Positions 1 through 8,040 of a DNA stretch of 64,000 nucleotides are shown here, piece by piece. Position numbers and translations under genes: made by a program. Source of the DNA: JBBECJ01 sp963763325 (GTDB lineage: Bacteria; Chloroflexota; Chloroflexia; Thermomicrobiales; CFX8); contig CAVXOL010000018.1 in NCBI GenBank assembly GCA_963763325.1, positions 248,001 through 312,000 on the forward strand, read 5' to 3'. The notes below the pieces were generated by a model. The model did no database searches, was not told where the DNA came from, and worked only from the letters and a program-made list of their open reading frames with translations. Within the stretch, counting starts at the first letter, position 1; every line of letters starts with the position of its first letter.

Positions 1-1
1 C

Positions 2-1264
2 TGGATGCTCGAGTTCCGCCTCAAGGCGTTCGACTACTATGAGAAGCGCCCAATGCCGAACTGGGGCGCCGACCTGTCGGACATCGACTTCCAGGACATC
101 TACTACTACATCCGCCCCGCTGAGAAGCAGGGCAAGACCTGGGACGATGTCCCAGCCTACATCAAGGAGACCTTCGAGAAGCTCGGCATCCCCGAGGCGG
201 AGCGCAAGTTCCTCGCCGGTGTCGGCGCCCAGTACGAGTCCGAGGTCGTCTACCACTCACTGCGTGAAGACCTCGAAAAGCTCGGCGTCATCTTCCTCGA
301 CATGGACTCCGGCATGCGCGAGCATCCGGACATCGTCAAGAAGTACTTCGGGACGATCATCCCGCCGAACGACAACAAGTTCGCCGCCCTCAACTCGGCC
401 GTCTGGTCGGGTGGCTCCTTCGTCTATATCCCGGAAGGCGTCAAGGTCGAAGTGCCGCTCCAGGCGTACTTCCGCATCAACGCCGAGAACATGGGCCAGT
501 TCGAGCGCACGCTGATCGTCTGCGAGAAGGACTCCTACGTCCACTACGTCGAGGGCTGCACCGCCCCGACCTACTCGACCAACTCGCTGCACTCAGCCGT
601 CGTCGAGATCATCGTCAAGGAAGGCGCTCGCTGCCGCTACACGACGATCCAGAACTGGTCGAAGAACGTCTACAACCTCGTCACCAAGCGCGCCGCCGCC
701 TACAAGAACGCCACGATGGAGTGGGTTGATGGCAACCTCGGCAGCAAGGTCACGATGAAGTACCCGGCCGTCTGGCTGATGGAGCCGGGCGCCCGTGGCG
801 AGATCCTCTCGGTCGCGATGGCCACCGACGGCATGCACCAGGACGCCGGCGGCAAGGTCGTCCACGTCGCGCCGCACACCTCGTCGCAGATCATCTCCAA
901 GTCGATCTCGAAGGGAACAGGACGCTCGTCCTACCGTGGTCTCGTCAAGGTCCACAAGGGCGCCCACCACGTCAAATCCAACGTCGTCTGTGACGCGCTT
1001 CTGATCGACGAAGAGAGTCGGACCGACACGTACCCATACATCGAGATCGAGGAAGAAGAAGTCTCGATCGGCCACGAGGCCACCGTCTCGAAGGTCGCCG
1101 ACGAGCAACTCTTCTACCTCCAGTCACGCGGGATCGGCGAAGCCGACGCCATGAGCATGATTGTCTCCGGCTTCATCGAGCCGATCGCCAAGGAGCTCCC
1201 GCTCGAATACGCCGTCGAGCTCAACCGCCTGATCCAGCTCGAGATGGAAGGTTCTGTCGGGTAA
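2..1264 (+). CDS. sufB: SufB, Fe-S cluster scaffold subunit (5' partial)
   Basis: SufB is a core subunit of the cytosolic SufBCD complex, on which Fe-S clusters are built from sulfur delivered by SufS/SufU. The frame is open from the window edge. The visible 420 residues begin at a family-typical WMLEFRLKA segment, so roughly 50 N-terminal residues (and probably sufC) lie upstream. The C-terminal two thirds form the SufB/SufD right-handed beta-helix core, including the GAHHVKSNVVCDALLID stretch with a conserved Cys near residue 337 of the visible protein and the following SRTDTYPYIEI. sufD follows after 117 bp. Identification is secure; only the N-terminus is missing. Confidence 0.97.
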   Translation, partial: WMLEFRLKAFDYYEKRPMPNWGADLSDIDFQDIYYYIRPAEKQGKTWDDVPAYIKETFEKLGIPEAERKFLAGVGAQYESEVVYHSLREDLEKLGVIFLDMDSGMREHPDIVKKYFGTIIPPNDNKFAALNSAVWSGGSFVYIPEGVKVEVPLQAYFRINAENMGQFERTLIVCEKDSYVHYVEGCTAPTYSTNSLHSAVVEIIVKEGARCRYTTIQNWSKNVYNLVTKRAAAYKNATMEWVDGNLGSKVTMKYPAVWLMEPGARGEILSVAMATDGMHQDAGGKVVHVAPHTSSQIISKSISKGTGRSSYRGLVKVHKGAHHVKSNVVCDALLIDEESRTDTYPYIEIEEEEVSIGHEATVSKVADEQLFYLQSRGIGEADAMSMIVSGFIEPIAKELPLEYAVELNRLIQLEMEGSVG

Positions 1265-1276
1265 CACGAAGTGAAA

Positions 1277-1370
1277 AGTGCTGAGTGCTGAGTAGAAAGT
1301 GCTGGTTGAAGCAGCCTCGTGAGTTGCCACCCACTTTCAACTTAGCCCTCAGCACTTTCAACTCAGCACT
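1277..1370. repeat. Heptamer inverted repeat (unit AGTGCTG)
   Basis: The sufB-sufD gap contains AGTGCTG in tandem at 1277-1290 and again at 1298-1304. Its reverse complement CAGCACT occurs at 1350-1356 and 1364-1370. Arms 1284-1304 and 1350-1370 match at 20 of 21 positions and could form a long hairpin within the sufB-sufD transcript. One of several elements with this architecture in the window. Confidence 0.8.
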
Positions 1371-1381
1371 GAGGGAGATAC

Positions 1382-2728
1382 ATGTCTACGACGATTCAGA
1401 GCGCGACGAAAGGCTTCTCGCGCGAGGCGGTTGAGGAACTCTCACACCGCCGCAATGAACCTGACTGGTTGCGCCAGAAGCGTGTCGACGCCTGGCAGAC
1501 CTACGAGCAGATCCCGATGCCGAAGCGCACCGACGAGGAGTGGCGCCGGACCGACATCCGCATGCTGCCGATCGATGACGTCACACCATTCGGCCAGCTC
1601 GACGGTCGCGTGAGCAGTCGCGCCGACCTGCCGGCCCCTGTTGCTGCCCAGATCGAGGCCGCTGGTGACGTCTCAGGCATCGTCGTCCAGCACGACTCTG
1701 CCACGACCTACTTCGAGGTCAACCCATCGTTGGCCGAGCAGGGCGTCATCTTCGCCGACCTCGACACCGCCATCCGTGAGCATCCCGACCTGCTCCAGAA
1801 GTACTTCATGACTGACGAACTCGTCCCGGCATCGGACAACAAGTTCGCTGCCCTCCATGGCGCGTTCTGGACGACTGGGACGCTCCTCTACGTCCCGGCC
1901 AACGTCGAGGTCGAGCTGCCGTTCCGCGCTTTCTCGACGCTCGGCTCCGGCGGCCTCGCCGCGTTCAATCACGTCCTCATCGTCGCCGAGGAGTTCGCTA
2001 ACGTGACGCTCGTCGACTACTACCAGTCGGAGACCTTCGACCAGGAGTCGATCGTCGACAACGTCATCGAGCTGCACGCCGCCGAAGGCGCCCAGGTCCG
2101 CTACATTCAGGTTCAGGACTGGGGCCGCAACGTCTGGAACTTTGTCACCCAGAAGGGTGTCGTCCATCAGGACGCCGCCGTCCGTTCACTTAACGTTGCG
2201 CTCGGTTCCAGCCTCTCGAAGGGGCTGATCGCCTCGAATCTGGTCGGTCCCGGCTCGTCGGCCGAGATGCTTGGCCTCTACTTCGCCGACGAGAACCAGC
2301 ACATCGACCACCAGACGCGCCAGAACCACATCTCGCCCTTCGCCACCAGCGACCTGCTCTTTAAGGGCGCGATCAAGGACCGCTCGCGTTCGGTCTATTC
2401 CGGCGTCATTAAGGTTTGGCCAAAGGCCCACAAGACCGATGCGTACCAGGCCAACCGCAATCTGACGCTCTCGCCAACCGCGCGCGCCGACTCGATCCCG
2501 AACCTGGAGATCGGCGCCAACGATGTTCGCTGCACCCACGGCGCGACCATCGCCCAGATCGAGGAAGAGTACGTCTTCTACCTCATGAGCCGCGGCATCA
2601 CCCGCACCGAAGCCGAAAAGCTCATCGTCGACGGCTTCTTCGACGAAGTCATCGAGCGCGTCCCGGTCGAGTCCGTCCAAACAACGGTCCGCGCCGCCAT
2701 CGACAAAAAGATCGGCTACGCGGTCTAG
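1382..2728 (+). CDS. sufD: SufD, Fe-S cluster assembly protein
   Basis: 448-residue SufD, partner of SufB in the SufBCD scaffold; normal length for the family. An N-terminal helical region (about residues 1-90, with the family-like MPKRTDEEWRRTD) leads into the beta-helix core. The C-terminus carries SVYSGVIKVWPKAHKTDAYQ and DVRCTHGATIAQIEEE, where a conserved Cys and His sit at the SufB-SufD interface. The ATG at 1382 follows GAGGGAGATAC. It lies downstream of sufB and is probably co-transcribed, although a hairpin-forming repeat separates the two. An imperfect hairpin after the stop may end the transcript. Confidence 0.97.
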   Translation: MSTTIQSATKGFSREAVEELSHRRNEPDWLRQKRVDAWQTYEQIPMPKRTDEEWRRTDIRMLPIDDVTPFGQLDGRVSSRADLPAPVAAQIEAAGDVSGIVVQHDSATTYFEVNPSLAEQGVIFADLDTAIREHPDLLQKYFMTDELVPASDNKFAALHGAFWTTGTLLYVPANVEVELPFRAFSTLGSGGLAAFNHVLIVAEEFANVTLVDYYQSETFDQESIVDNVIELHAAEGAQVRYIQVQDWGRNVWNFVTQKGVVHQDAAVRSLNVALGSSLSKGLIASNLVGPGSSAEMLGLYFADENQHIDHQTRQNHISPFATSDLLFKGAIKDRSRSVYSGVIKVWPKAHKTDAYQANRNLTLSPTARADSIPNLEIGANDVRCTHGATIAQIEEEYVFYLMSRGITRTEAEKLIVDGFFDEVIERVPVESVQTTVRAAIDKKIGYAV

Positions 2729-2735
2729 CAAGGAT

Positions 2736-2763
2736 AAGAGGCAGGGATCGCTCCTTGCCTCTT
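2736..2763 (+). terminator. Hairpin after sufD
   Basis: Arms 2736-2745 and 2753-2763 pair (AAGAGGCAGG with CCTTGCCTCTT, one bulge) 8 bp after the sufD stop. Only a weak T run follows, so it may attenuate rather than fully terminate. Confidence 0.5.
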
Positions 2764-2806
2764 CCATTCTCGTCTGGATAGGATTTGAGGAAGCCAGATC
2801 ACTCGG

Positions 2807-3019
2807 TTAACCCAGTCGGACAAGAATCTCGCTGAAGTGCCCGGTGTCCGCCATCACAATGATCCGCTGTTCGGCACTCGCGACAGCTAGCAGTTCTACG
2901 TCAGGCAACTCCTCCAGGATCGCGTCGTCAACTGCACAGCGCACGTCTCCACCATTGGCCGCGAGGACGCTTCCAATGCGCCGACGGGAGTAGTGTTCGT
3001 CCAGAAGCAGCAGGATTAT
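2807..3019 (-). pseudogene. DUF5615-like PIN-type toxin remnant
   Basis: The minus strand encodes about 70 residues resembling the N-terminal half of the DUF5615 (PIN-like) toxin family: LLLDEHYSRRRIGSVLAANG, then DDAILEELPDVELLAVASAE and RIIVMADTGHFSEILVRLG before a stop. Family members usually run past 100 residues, so the C-terminus is missing. No normal start codon exists. The codon at the expected start is ATA (3017-3019), exactly where an ATGA overlap with the upstream antitoxin would be expected; one G-to-A change would explain it. Together with the stop inside the antitoxin this points to a dead toxin-antitoxin pair. The family call rests on motif recognition only. Confidence 0.6.
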
Positions 3020-3333
3020 ATCTCGGCAACTTCGATGTTCAGTTCCGGATATTTGGCTTGCCAGTATTAGACCGGCTGATGGGCCTCTTTAAACAATGGA
3101 TCGATCTCATCTGCGAAACACTCGTAGTACGCCATCACCGCGTCAATGTCGTAACTGGAGCGATGCATTTCTTCGAGAAGGTCGACCAGATAGTCACGAC
3201 TGCCGTCCCGAAGCGTATCAATGACCCACCAGACATCAATCCGCGTCCCGTCGATCCGCGCGCGTCGCCGTGGCCCTTCCTCACGGAACCCTATCCGAGG
3301 GAAGCGCCGCATCCTGACTGACTCCTCGATCAT
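3016..3333 (-). pseudogene. DUF433-like antitoxin, in-frame stop
   Basis: Reads MIEESVRMRRFPRIGF, then GTRIDVWWVIDTLRDG and SSYDIDAVMAYYECFADEI, the pattern of DUF433 (VapB-like) antitoxins that usually sit just upstream of DUF5615 toxins. An in-frame TAA at 3067-3069 cuts the protein to 88 residues. Beyond it the same frame continues for 16 codons (YWQAKYPELNIEVAEI) to a second stop at 3016-3018, which overlaps the mutated toxin start. The preserved downstream frame suggests recent decay. The pair lies antisense between sufD and sufS in an otherwise continuous suf operon. Confidence 0.6.
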
Positions 3334-3430
3334 CCGTTCAATGGGCTGTTCTCGTGGAATGTCGATTGTACAAGACGCAAACGCTTGTCCCGCCCAATTC
3401 ACCGAACCCCGCTGAACGGAGGATCCGACA

Positions 3431-4666
3431 GTGTCCACAATCACCACGCTCGACCCAACCAGAGTCCGCGCCGACTTCCCGATCCTGACCGCCAAGCCCG
3501 GCGAGCAATCGCTCGCATACCTCGACAGTGCCGCCTCGTCCCAGAAGCCACAGGCGGTCATCGATGCCATCCGCACCTACTACGAGAACGACAACGCCAA
3601 CGTCCATCGCGGCGTTTACGCCCTCGCCGAACGCTCGACGGAAGCCTACGAGCAAGCCCGCAGGACCGTCGCCCGCTTCTTCAACACCAAACCCAGGCAG
3701 ATCATTTTCACCCGCAACACGACCGAAGCCATCAACCTCGTCGCCCGCACCTGGGCCGACGCCAATCTGAAACCTGGAGACATCATCATCCTCAGCGAGA
3801 TGGAGCACCACTCCAACCTTGTCCCCTGGCAACTCGCCGCCCAGCGCACCGGCGCGACCCTCGAATTCATGTCCGTCACTGACGACGGCCGCCTCAATTT
3901 GACCGACCTCGACCGGCACCTCGCCACCGGCCACGTCAAGCTCGTCGCCACCTGCCACGTTTCCAACATGCTCGGCACAATCAACCCGATCGAAGACATC
4001 ATCTCCCGCGCCCACGCCGCCGGCGCGCTCGTCCTCCTCGACGGCGCTCAGGCCGCGCCTCACCTGCCCGTTGACCTCACCACGATCGACGTCGACTTCT
4101 ACACCGTGTCAGGTCACAAGATGTGCGGACCAATGGGCTCCGGGTTCCTCTACGGCAAGCTCGAACACCTTGAAGCCATGCCTCCCTTCCTCGGAGGTGG
4201 CGACATGATCCGCACCGTCGGCCTCCGCGAATCGACCTGGGCCGACCTTCCCGCCAAGTTCGAAGCCGGCACCCCGTCCGTCGCAGACGCCGTCGGATTT
4301 GCAGCCGCCTGCGACTACCTCAGCGCCATCACGATGGACGCCATCTGCGACCACGAATCCGCCCTGACCTCCTATGCCTACACGCAGCTCCTTGAACTAC
4401 CTGACGTCACCATCTACGGGCCGACGCCCGAGCACCGTTCCGGCGCCATCAGCTTCAACGTCGCCGGCGCCCACCCGCACGACGTAGCCTCGATCCTGGA
4501 CGAAGACGCCATCTGCATCCGCGCTGGCCACCATTGCACTCAACCACTCCACTCGCGACTCAACCTCGACGCCTCAGCCCGCGCCAGCTTCTACCTCTAC
4601 AACACCCAAGACGACATCGACCGCCTCATCACCGGCCTCCGTAAGGTCCGCGCGATCTTCGCCTGA
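3431..4666 (+). CDS. sufS: Cysteine desulfurase SufS (first copy)
   Basis: 411-residue group II cysteine desulfurase (class V aminotransferase fold) that takes sulfur from cysteine and passes it to SufU. Visible marks: N-terminal LDSAASSQKP, the PLP-contacting EMEHHSN and DGAQAAPH, PLP Lys in SGHKMCGPMGSG near residue 227, and catalytic Cys in IRAGHHCTQPLH near residue 366. The start is GTG at 3431 with GGAGG upstream. A second desulfurase with very similar sequence follows, so this is a tandem duplication. The SufS identity is clear; whether both copies serve the same partner is not. Confidence 0.95.
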   Translation: MSTITTLDPTRVRADFPILTAKPGEQSLAYLDSAASSQKPQAVIDAIRTYYENDNANVHRGVYALAERSTEAYEQARRTVARFFNTKPRQIIFTRNTTEAINLVARTWADANLKPGDIIILSEMEHHSNLVPWQLAAQRTGATLEFMSVTDDGRLNLTDLDRHLATGHVKLVATCHVSNMLGTINPIEDIISRAHAAGALVLLDGAQAAPHLPVDLTTIDVDFYTVSGHKMCGPMGSGFLYGKLEHLEAMPPFLGGGDMIRTVGLRESTWADLPAKFEAGTPSVADAVGFAAACDYLSAITMDAICDHESALTSYAYTQLLELPDVTIYGPTPEHRSGAISFNVAGAHPHDVASILDEDAICIRAGHHCTQPLHSRLNLDASARASFYLYNTQDDIDRLITGLRKVRAIFA

Positions 4667-4911
4667 TCTCGCCGCCTCTCCAAACGCACTGCCCCGTTGG
4701 CCGGTCATCGTCCGTAACAGCGGAGCTGACAGGCAATCTCGAAACTGTGACCGAACCTGTGGGTCGTCTTCGTGGCTCAGGGCTGGGCTGCCACGCATAG
4801 TGAGAACATGCCGAGCGCAAACCGGCACCCGAACGTCAGCCGCGCAACTGTCAGTACCCTGAACAGCAAATGCGTGGCTGTCGCCTGCCGTCACCAGGAA
4901 GGACCACATCC

Positions 4912-6168
4912 ATGACCGCCACCGCCACACGGGCCACATTCGATCCAGTCACATGTCGGAGCCAGTTCCCGATCCTTTCTCAGCTTCACAACGGTCACCC
5001 ACTCACCTTCCTCGACAGCGCCGCCTCGTCCCAGAAGCCGCAGGTCGTCATTGACGCCGTCCGCGACTACTACGAGCGCGACAACGCTAACGTCCATCGC
5101 GGCGTCTACGCACTCTCCGAGCGCGCCACCGAAGCCTTCGAGCATGCACGCGCTCAAGTCGCGATTTTCTTCAACGCCCCGGATCCGAGCCAGATCATCT
5201 TCACGCGCAACACCACCGAATCACTCAACCTTGTCGCCCAAAGTTGGGGCCGCTCGTCGCTCCGCCCTGGAGACATCGTCGTCACAACCGAGATGGAGCA
5301 TCACTCCAACATCGTCCCGTGGCAGATCGTCACTCGCGATACCGGCGCAAACCTCGAATACATCCGCGTTACCGAAGACGGCTACCTCGACCTGACCGAC
5401 CTCGACCGCCATCTGGAGACCGGCCGCGTCAAGATGGTCGCCCTTTGTCATGTCTCCAATATGACCGGAACCATCAATCCAGTTGAGCAGATCATCGCCC
5501 GCGCGCATGCCGCGGGCGCACTCGTGACCATCGACGGTGCCCAGGCTGCCCCACACCTGCCAGTCGATGTTTCTGCTCTCGATGTCGATTTCTATGCTGC
5601 CTCCGGCCACAAGATGTGCGCTCCTATGGGCGCTGGCGTCCTCTACGGTCGCCGCGAGCTTCTCGAAGCGATGCCTCCCTTCCTGACCGGCGGCTCGATG
5701 ATCCGGCAGGTCAGCCTCCATAGCGCGACCTGGGCACCGCTCCCAGACAAGTTTGAAGCCGGAACACCGGACGTTGCCAGTGCGATCGGCCTCGGCGCCG
5801 CCTGCGACTACCTCAGTGACATCGGCCTCGACGCCATCCACGCCAGCGAATCTGCTCTGACCACATACGCATGGCAACTGATGTCGTGCATTCCCGGCCT
5901 GACCATCTACGGTCCGCCGCCCGAAGACCGCGCCGGTGTCATAGCCTTCAACCTTGAGGGGATCCACCCGCACGATATCGGCAGCATCCTCGATCTCCAC
6001 GCCGTCTGCGTTCGAGCCGGCCATCATTGCACCCAGCCGCTCCACAACCGATTCGGCATCCAGGCATCAACCCGCGCCAGCTTCTACCTCTACAACACTG
6101 CGGAAGACGTTGACCGCCTCATCGTCGGCCTCCAGCAGGCCCGGTCGGTCTTCGGCAAGGGAGCCTGA
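4912..6168 (+). CDS. sufS: Cysteine desulfurase SufS (second copy)
   Basis: 418-residue paralogue of the preceding SufS with all key sites kept: LDSAASSQKP, EMEHHSN, DGAQAAPH, PLP Lys in SGHKMCAPMGAG and catalytic Cys in VRAGHHCTQPLH. I chose ATG 4912 because AGGAAGGA precedes it; the frame is open 14 codons further upstream, but that extension has no SD. The stop is 3 bp before the GTG of the first sufU, so translational coupling is likely. Arrangement sufS-sufS-sufU-sufU suggests either block duplication or two dedicated desulfurase/acceptor pairs. Confidence 0.95.
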   Translation: MTATATRATFDPVTCRSQFPILSQLHNGHPLTFLDSAASSQKPQVVIDAVRDYYERDNANVHRGVYALSERATEAFEHARAQVAIFFNAPDPSQIIFTRNTTESLNLVAQSWGRSSLRPGDIVVTTEMEHHSNIVPWQIVTRDTGANLEYIRVTEDGYLDLTDLDRHLETGRVKMVALCHVSNMTGTINPVEQIIARAHAAGALVTIDGAQAAPHLPVDVSALDVDFYAASGHKMCAPMGAGVLYGRRELLEAMPPFLTGGSMIRQVSLHSATWAPLPDKFEAGTPDVASAIGLGAACDYLSDIGLDAIHASESALTTYAWQLMSCIPGLTIYGPPPEDRAGVIAFNLEGIHPHDIGSILDLHAVCVRAGHHCTQPLHNRFGIQASTRASFYLYNTAEDVDRLIVGLQQARSVFGKGA

Positions 6169-6171
6169 CAG

Positions 6172-6543
6172 GTGGCAGCACTCTACAGTCCAGAAATCCT
6201 CGACCACTACCGCAATCCACGCAACAGCGGCACGCTCGATCCTAACGACGCCTCCGGCGAGGACATCAACGCGCTCTGCGGCGATCTCGTGCGCATCGAC
6301 CTCCGCCTGAACGGCAACACCATCTCGGACATTCGATTCTCAGGCCAAGGCTGCGCGATCAGTCTGGCAGCGGCCTCACTCCTGACTGAACGCGTCAGAG
6401 GCTGTCCGGTCAACGACGTCGACACGATCACAGACAACGATCTCCTTGAGATGCTGCATGTGCCAGTCAGTGCGTCGCGACGAGAATGCGCCCTGCTTGG
6501 ACTACGCGTACTCAGACACTGCATCTCCGGCCTCAACGCCTGA
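6172..6543 (+). CDS. sufU: SufU-like sulfur acceptor (first copy)
   Basis: 123-residue SufU/IscU-fold protein that accepts persulfide sulfur from SufS. The three conserved Cys and the Asp are present: LCGDLVRIDL, GQGCAISLAAASLLTE and RRECALLGLRVL. The spacing between the second and third Cys is long, as in zinc-containing SufU rather than IscU. GTG start 3 bp after sufS2. The tail (LRHCISGLNA) differs from the second copy and has an extra Cys. It is the more divergent of the two SufU proteins here. Confidence 0.9.
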   Translation: MAALYSPEILDHYRNPRNSGTLDPNDASGEDINALCGDLVRIDLRLNGNTISDIRFSGQGCAISLAAASLLTERVRGCPVNDVDTITDNDLLEMLHVPVSASRRECALLGLRVLRHCISGLNA

Positions 6544-6562
6544 AACGAACGCTTCCGAACGA

Positions 6563-6591
6563 CGACACCGTCCCTGACAAGGACGGTGTCG
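6563..6591 (+). terminator. Hairpin terminator after first sufU
   Basis: Perfect 11-bp arms (CGACACCGTCC at 6563-6573 and its complement at 6581-6591) with a 7-nt loop, 20 bp after the sufU stop. No strong T tract follows. Confidence 0.55.
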
Positions 6592-6614
6592 CCGCGTTTC
6601 TACCCAACGACAGA

Positions 6615-6650
6615 CTGACTGGCTGACCGGCTGACCGGCTGACCGGCTAA
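6615..6650. repeat. Octamer tandem repeat (CTGACCGG)
   Basis: Three near-perfect tandem copies of an 8-mer CTGACCGG, preceded by related CTGACTGG, lie between the two sufU genes. No reverse-complement arm was seen. It resembles the heptamer arrays elsewhere but has period 8. Confidence 0.65.
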
Positions 6651-6714
6651 TATGCAACAATCCAGATAGCCGCCAGCGAACCGCATCGCAGCCCGACGAA
6701 CGGAAACCAGCAGC

Positions 6715-7110
6715 ATGTCCGACATCTACCGCGAGCAGATCCTCGACCATTACCGCAACCCACGCAACCACGGAACGCTCGACCCCAATGACGCCACCTT
6801 TGAAGACTCCAACCCGCTCTGCGGCGATCGCATCCGCATGGACCTGCGCCTCGACGGAGACAACATCTCCGAGATCCGCTTCAGCGGACGAGGCTGCGCC
6901 ATCTCGCAGGCCGCAGCCTCGATGCTGACCGAGATGGTCGCCGGTCAGAAGATCCAGGATGTCCGTGAGTTCTCCAAGGAAGATCTCCTTGAAGAGCTCG
7001 GCATCCCGATCAGCGCGGCGCGCATCAAGTGCGCCTTGCTACCGCTCAAGGTCCTCAAGGCCAGTGCCTATGGCTACACCGGCTGGCCCGGTGAAGAGGA
7101 CGAAGGATAA
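6715..7110 (+). CDS. sufU: SufU sulfur acceptor (second copy)
   Basis: 131-residue SufU with LCGDRIRMDL, GRGCAISQAAASMLTE and RIKCALLPLKVL, closer to canonical SufU than the first copy. The start MSDIYREQILDHYRNPRNHG is family-typical. A hairpin and a tandem repeat separate it from the first sufU, so it may have its own promoter. The C-terminal YTGWPGEEDEG is acidic. The role is relay of sulfur from SufS to SufBCD; the reason for two SufU copies is unknown. Confidence 0.95.
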   Translation: MSDIYREQILDHYRNPRNHGTLDPNDATFEDSNPLCGDRIRMDLRLDGDNISEIRFSGRGCAISQAAASMLTEMVAGQKIQDVREFSKEDLLEELGIPISAARIKCALLPLKVLKASAYGYTGWPGEEDEG

Positions 7111-7148
7111 ATAACCACGGGGAGCCGAGGACCGCCCTCGCCCCCCAT

Positions 7149-7230
7149 CCCCCTCGCCCAATACAGGGCGAGGGGGAGCTTGTGTCTAACTATCGAACTG
7201 ACTACCCCTCTCCCATGCCTGGGAGAGGGG
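7149..7230. repeat. GC-rich REP-like hairpin pair (GGGGAGGGG family)
   Basis: Two perfect 11-bp hairpins in the sufU-Rieske gap: 7149-7159/7166-7176 (CCCCCTCGCCC) and 7205-7215/7220-7230 (CCCCTCTCCCA), followed by GGCTGGGGGTGAGGG. Related elements occur near 17.9, 19.0 and 27.9 kb. Confidence 0.75.
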
Positions 7231-7248
7231 GCTGGGGGTGAGGGCCGC

Positions 7249-7569
7249 ATGAATTACGTAACCGTCGCGAAAACAACAGATCTTCAACCAGGCGAGATGA
7301 AGGCCGTCAAAGTCGGACGACAGCTCGTTGGACTCGCCAACGTCGATGGAGAATTCTTCGCCTTTGACGACACCTGCACCCACGAGGAAGCATCGCTGAC
7401 CGAAGGCGAGATCTTCGACGATGTCGTCGAGTGTCCCCTCCACGGCGCTGCCTTCAACATCCGCACCGGCGCCGTCGAGTCGTTCCCGGCTACACGCTCA
7501 TTGCCGACCTTCGAGGTCCGGGTCGTCGGGGACGAAGTCCAGGTCGCAACGACACCTCGCGAACTGTAG
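7249..7569 (+). CDS. Rieske-type [2Fe-2S] ferredoxin
   Basis: 106-residue small Rieske protein. The cluster is ligated by CTHEEASL and CPLHGAAF (C-x-H and C-x2-H), the spacing of ferredoxin components of non-haem dioxygenases and stand-alone Rieske ferredoxins. No signal peptide or membrane anchor, so cytoplasmic electron transfer is expected. I start at ATG 7249 (MNYVTVAKTTDLQPGE); an upstream in-frame extension would translate a REP-like repeat. Position inside the suf cluster, before a SufT-like gene, is common for such ferredoxins and suggests a role tied to Fe-S metabolism. Confidence 0.93.
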   Translation: MNYVTVAKTTDLQPGEMKAVKVGRQLVGLANVDGEFFAFDDTCTHEEASLTEGEIFDDVVECPLHGAAFNIRTGAVESFPATRSLPTFEVRVVGDEVQVATTPREL

Positions 7570-7643
7570 CCGGACCAACTGCGCGCGGACGGTACAATTG
7601 ACTGGTATGACGGTCAACAATATGTCCGCAACGAGGAGCACGC

Positions 7644-7952
7644 ATGACGACACTGATGAAAGATGACATTCTCGAATCCCTCAAGGAGGTCTACGACCCC
7701 GAGATCGGCGTCAATATCGTTGATCTGGGCCTGGTCTACGACGCTGTCAGCGACGAAACCAACAATGTCGAAGTGACGATGACGCTCACCTCGATGGGCT
7801 GTCCGCTCGGGCCGCAAATCATCTCCGATGTCCAGCAGGCCGTCGGCAAGATGGATGGTGCCGGCGAGGTCCAGGTTCGCATCGTCTGGTCGCCACCGTG
7901 GTCGCCAGCCATGATGAGCGAAGACGCTCGCGACGAACTCGGCATCTGGTAG
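7644..7952 (+). CDS. sufT: SufT-like DUF59 (MIP18 family) Fe-S assembly factor
   Basis: 102-residue protein consisting of a single DUF59/MIP18 domain. Family signatures: VYDPEIGVNIVDLGLVYD, SMGCPLGPQI with the conserved Cys, and the C-terminal WSPPWSPAMMSEDARDELG. SufT/PaaD-like proteins help mature Fe-S enzymes. The ATG at 7644 follows GAGGAGCACGC. It closes the suf cluster. The symbol is by family and context, since single-domain DUF59 proteins also include PaaD. Confidence 0.88.
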   Translation: MTTLMKDDILESLKEVYDPEIGVNIVDLGLVYDAVSDETNNVEVTMTLTSMGCPLGPQIISDVQQAVGKMDGAGEVQVRIVWSPPWSPAMMSEDARDELGIW

Positions 7953-8040
7953 CCGGGCCGATGACGTAACACACGATGTAGATCCCGGACGGCCCGGCGC
8001 CATGCCGGGCCGCTTCTGCCCCGGAACTGAGGATGAACGG

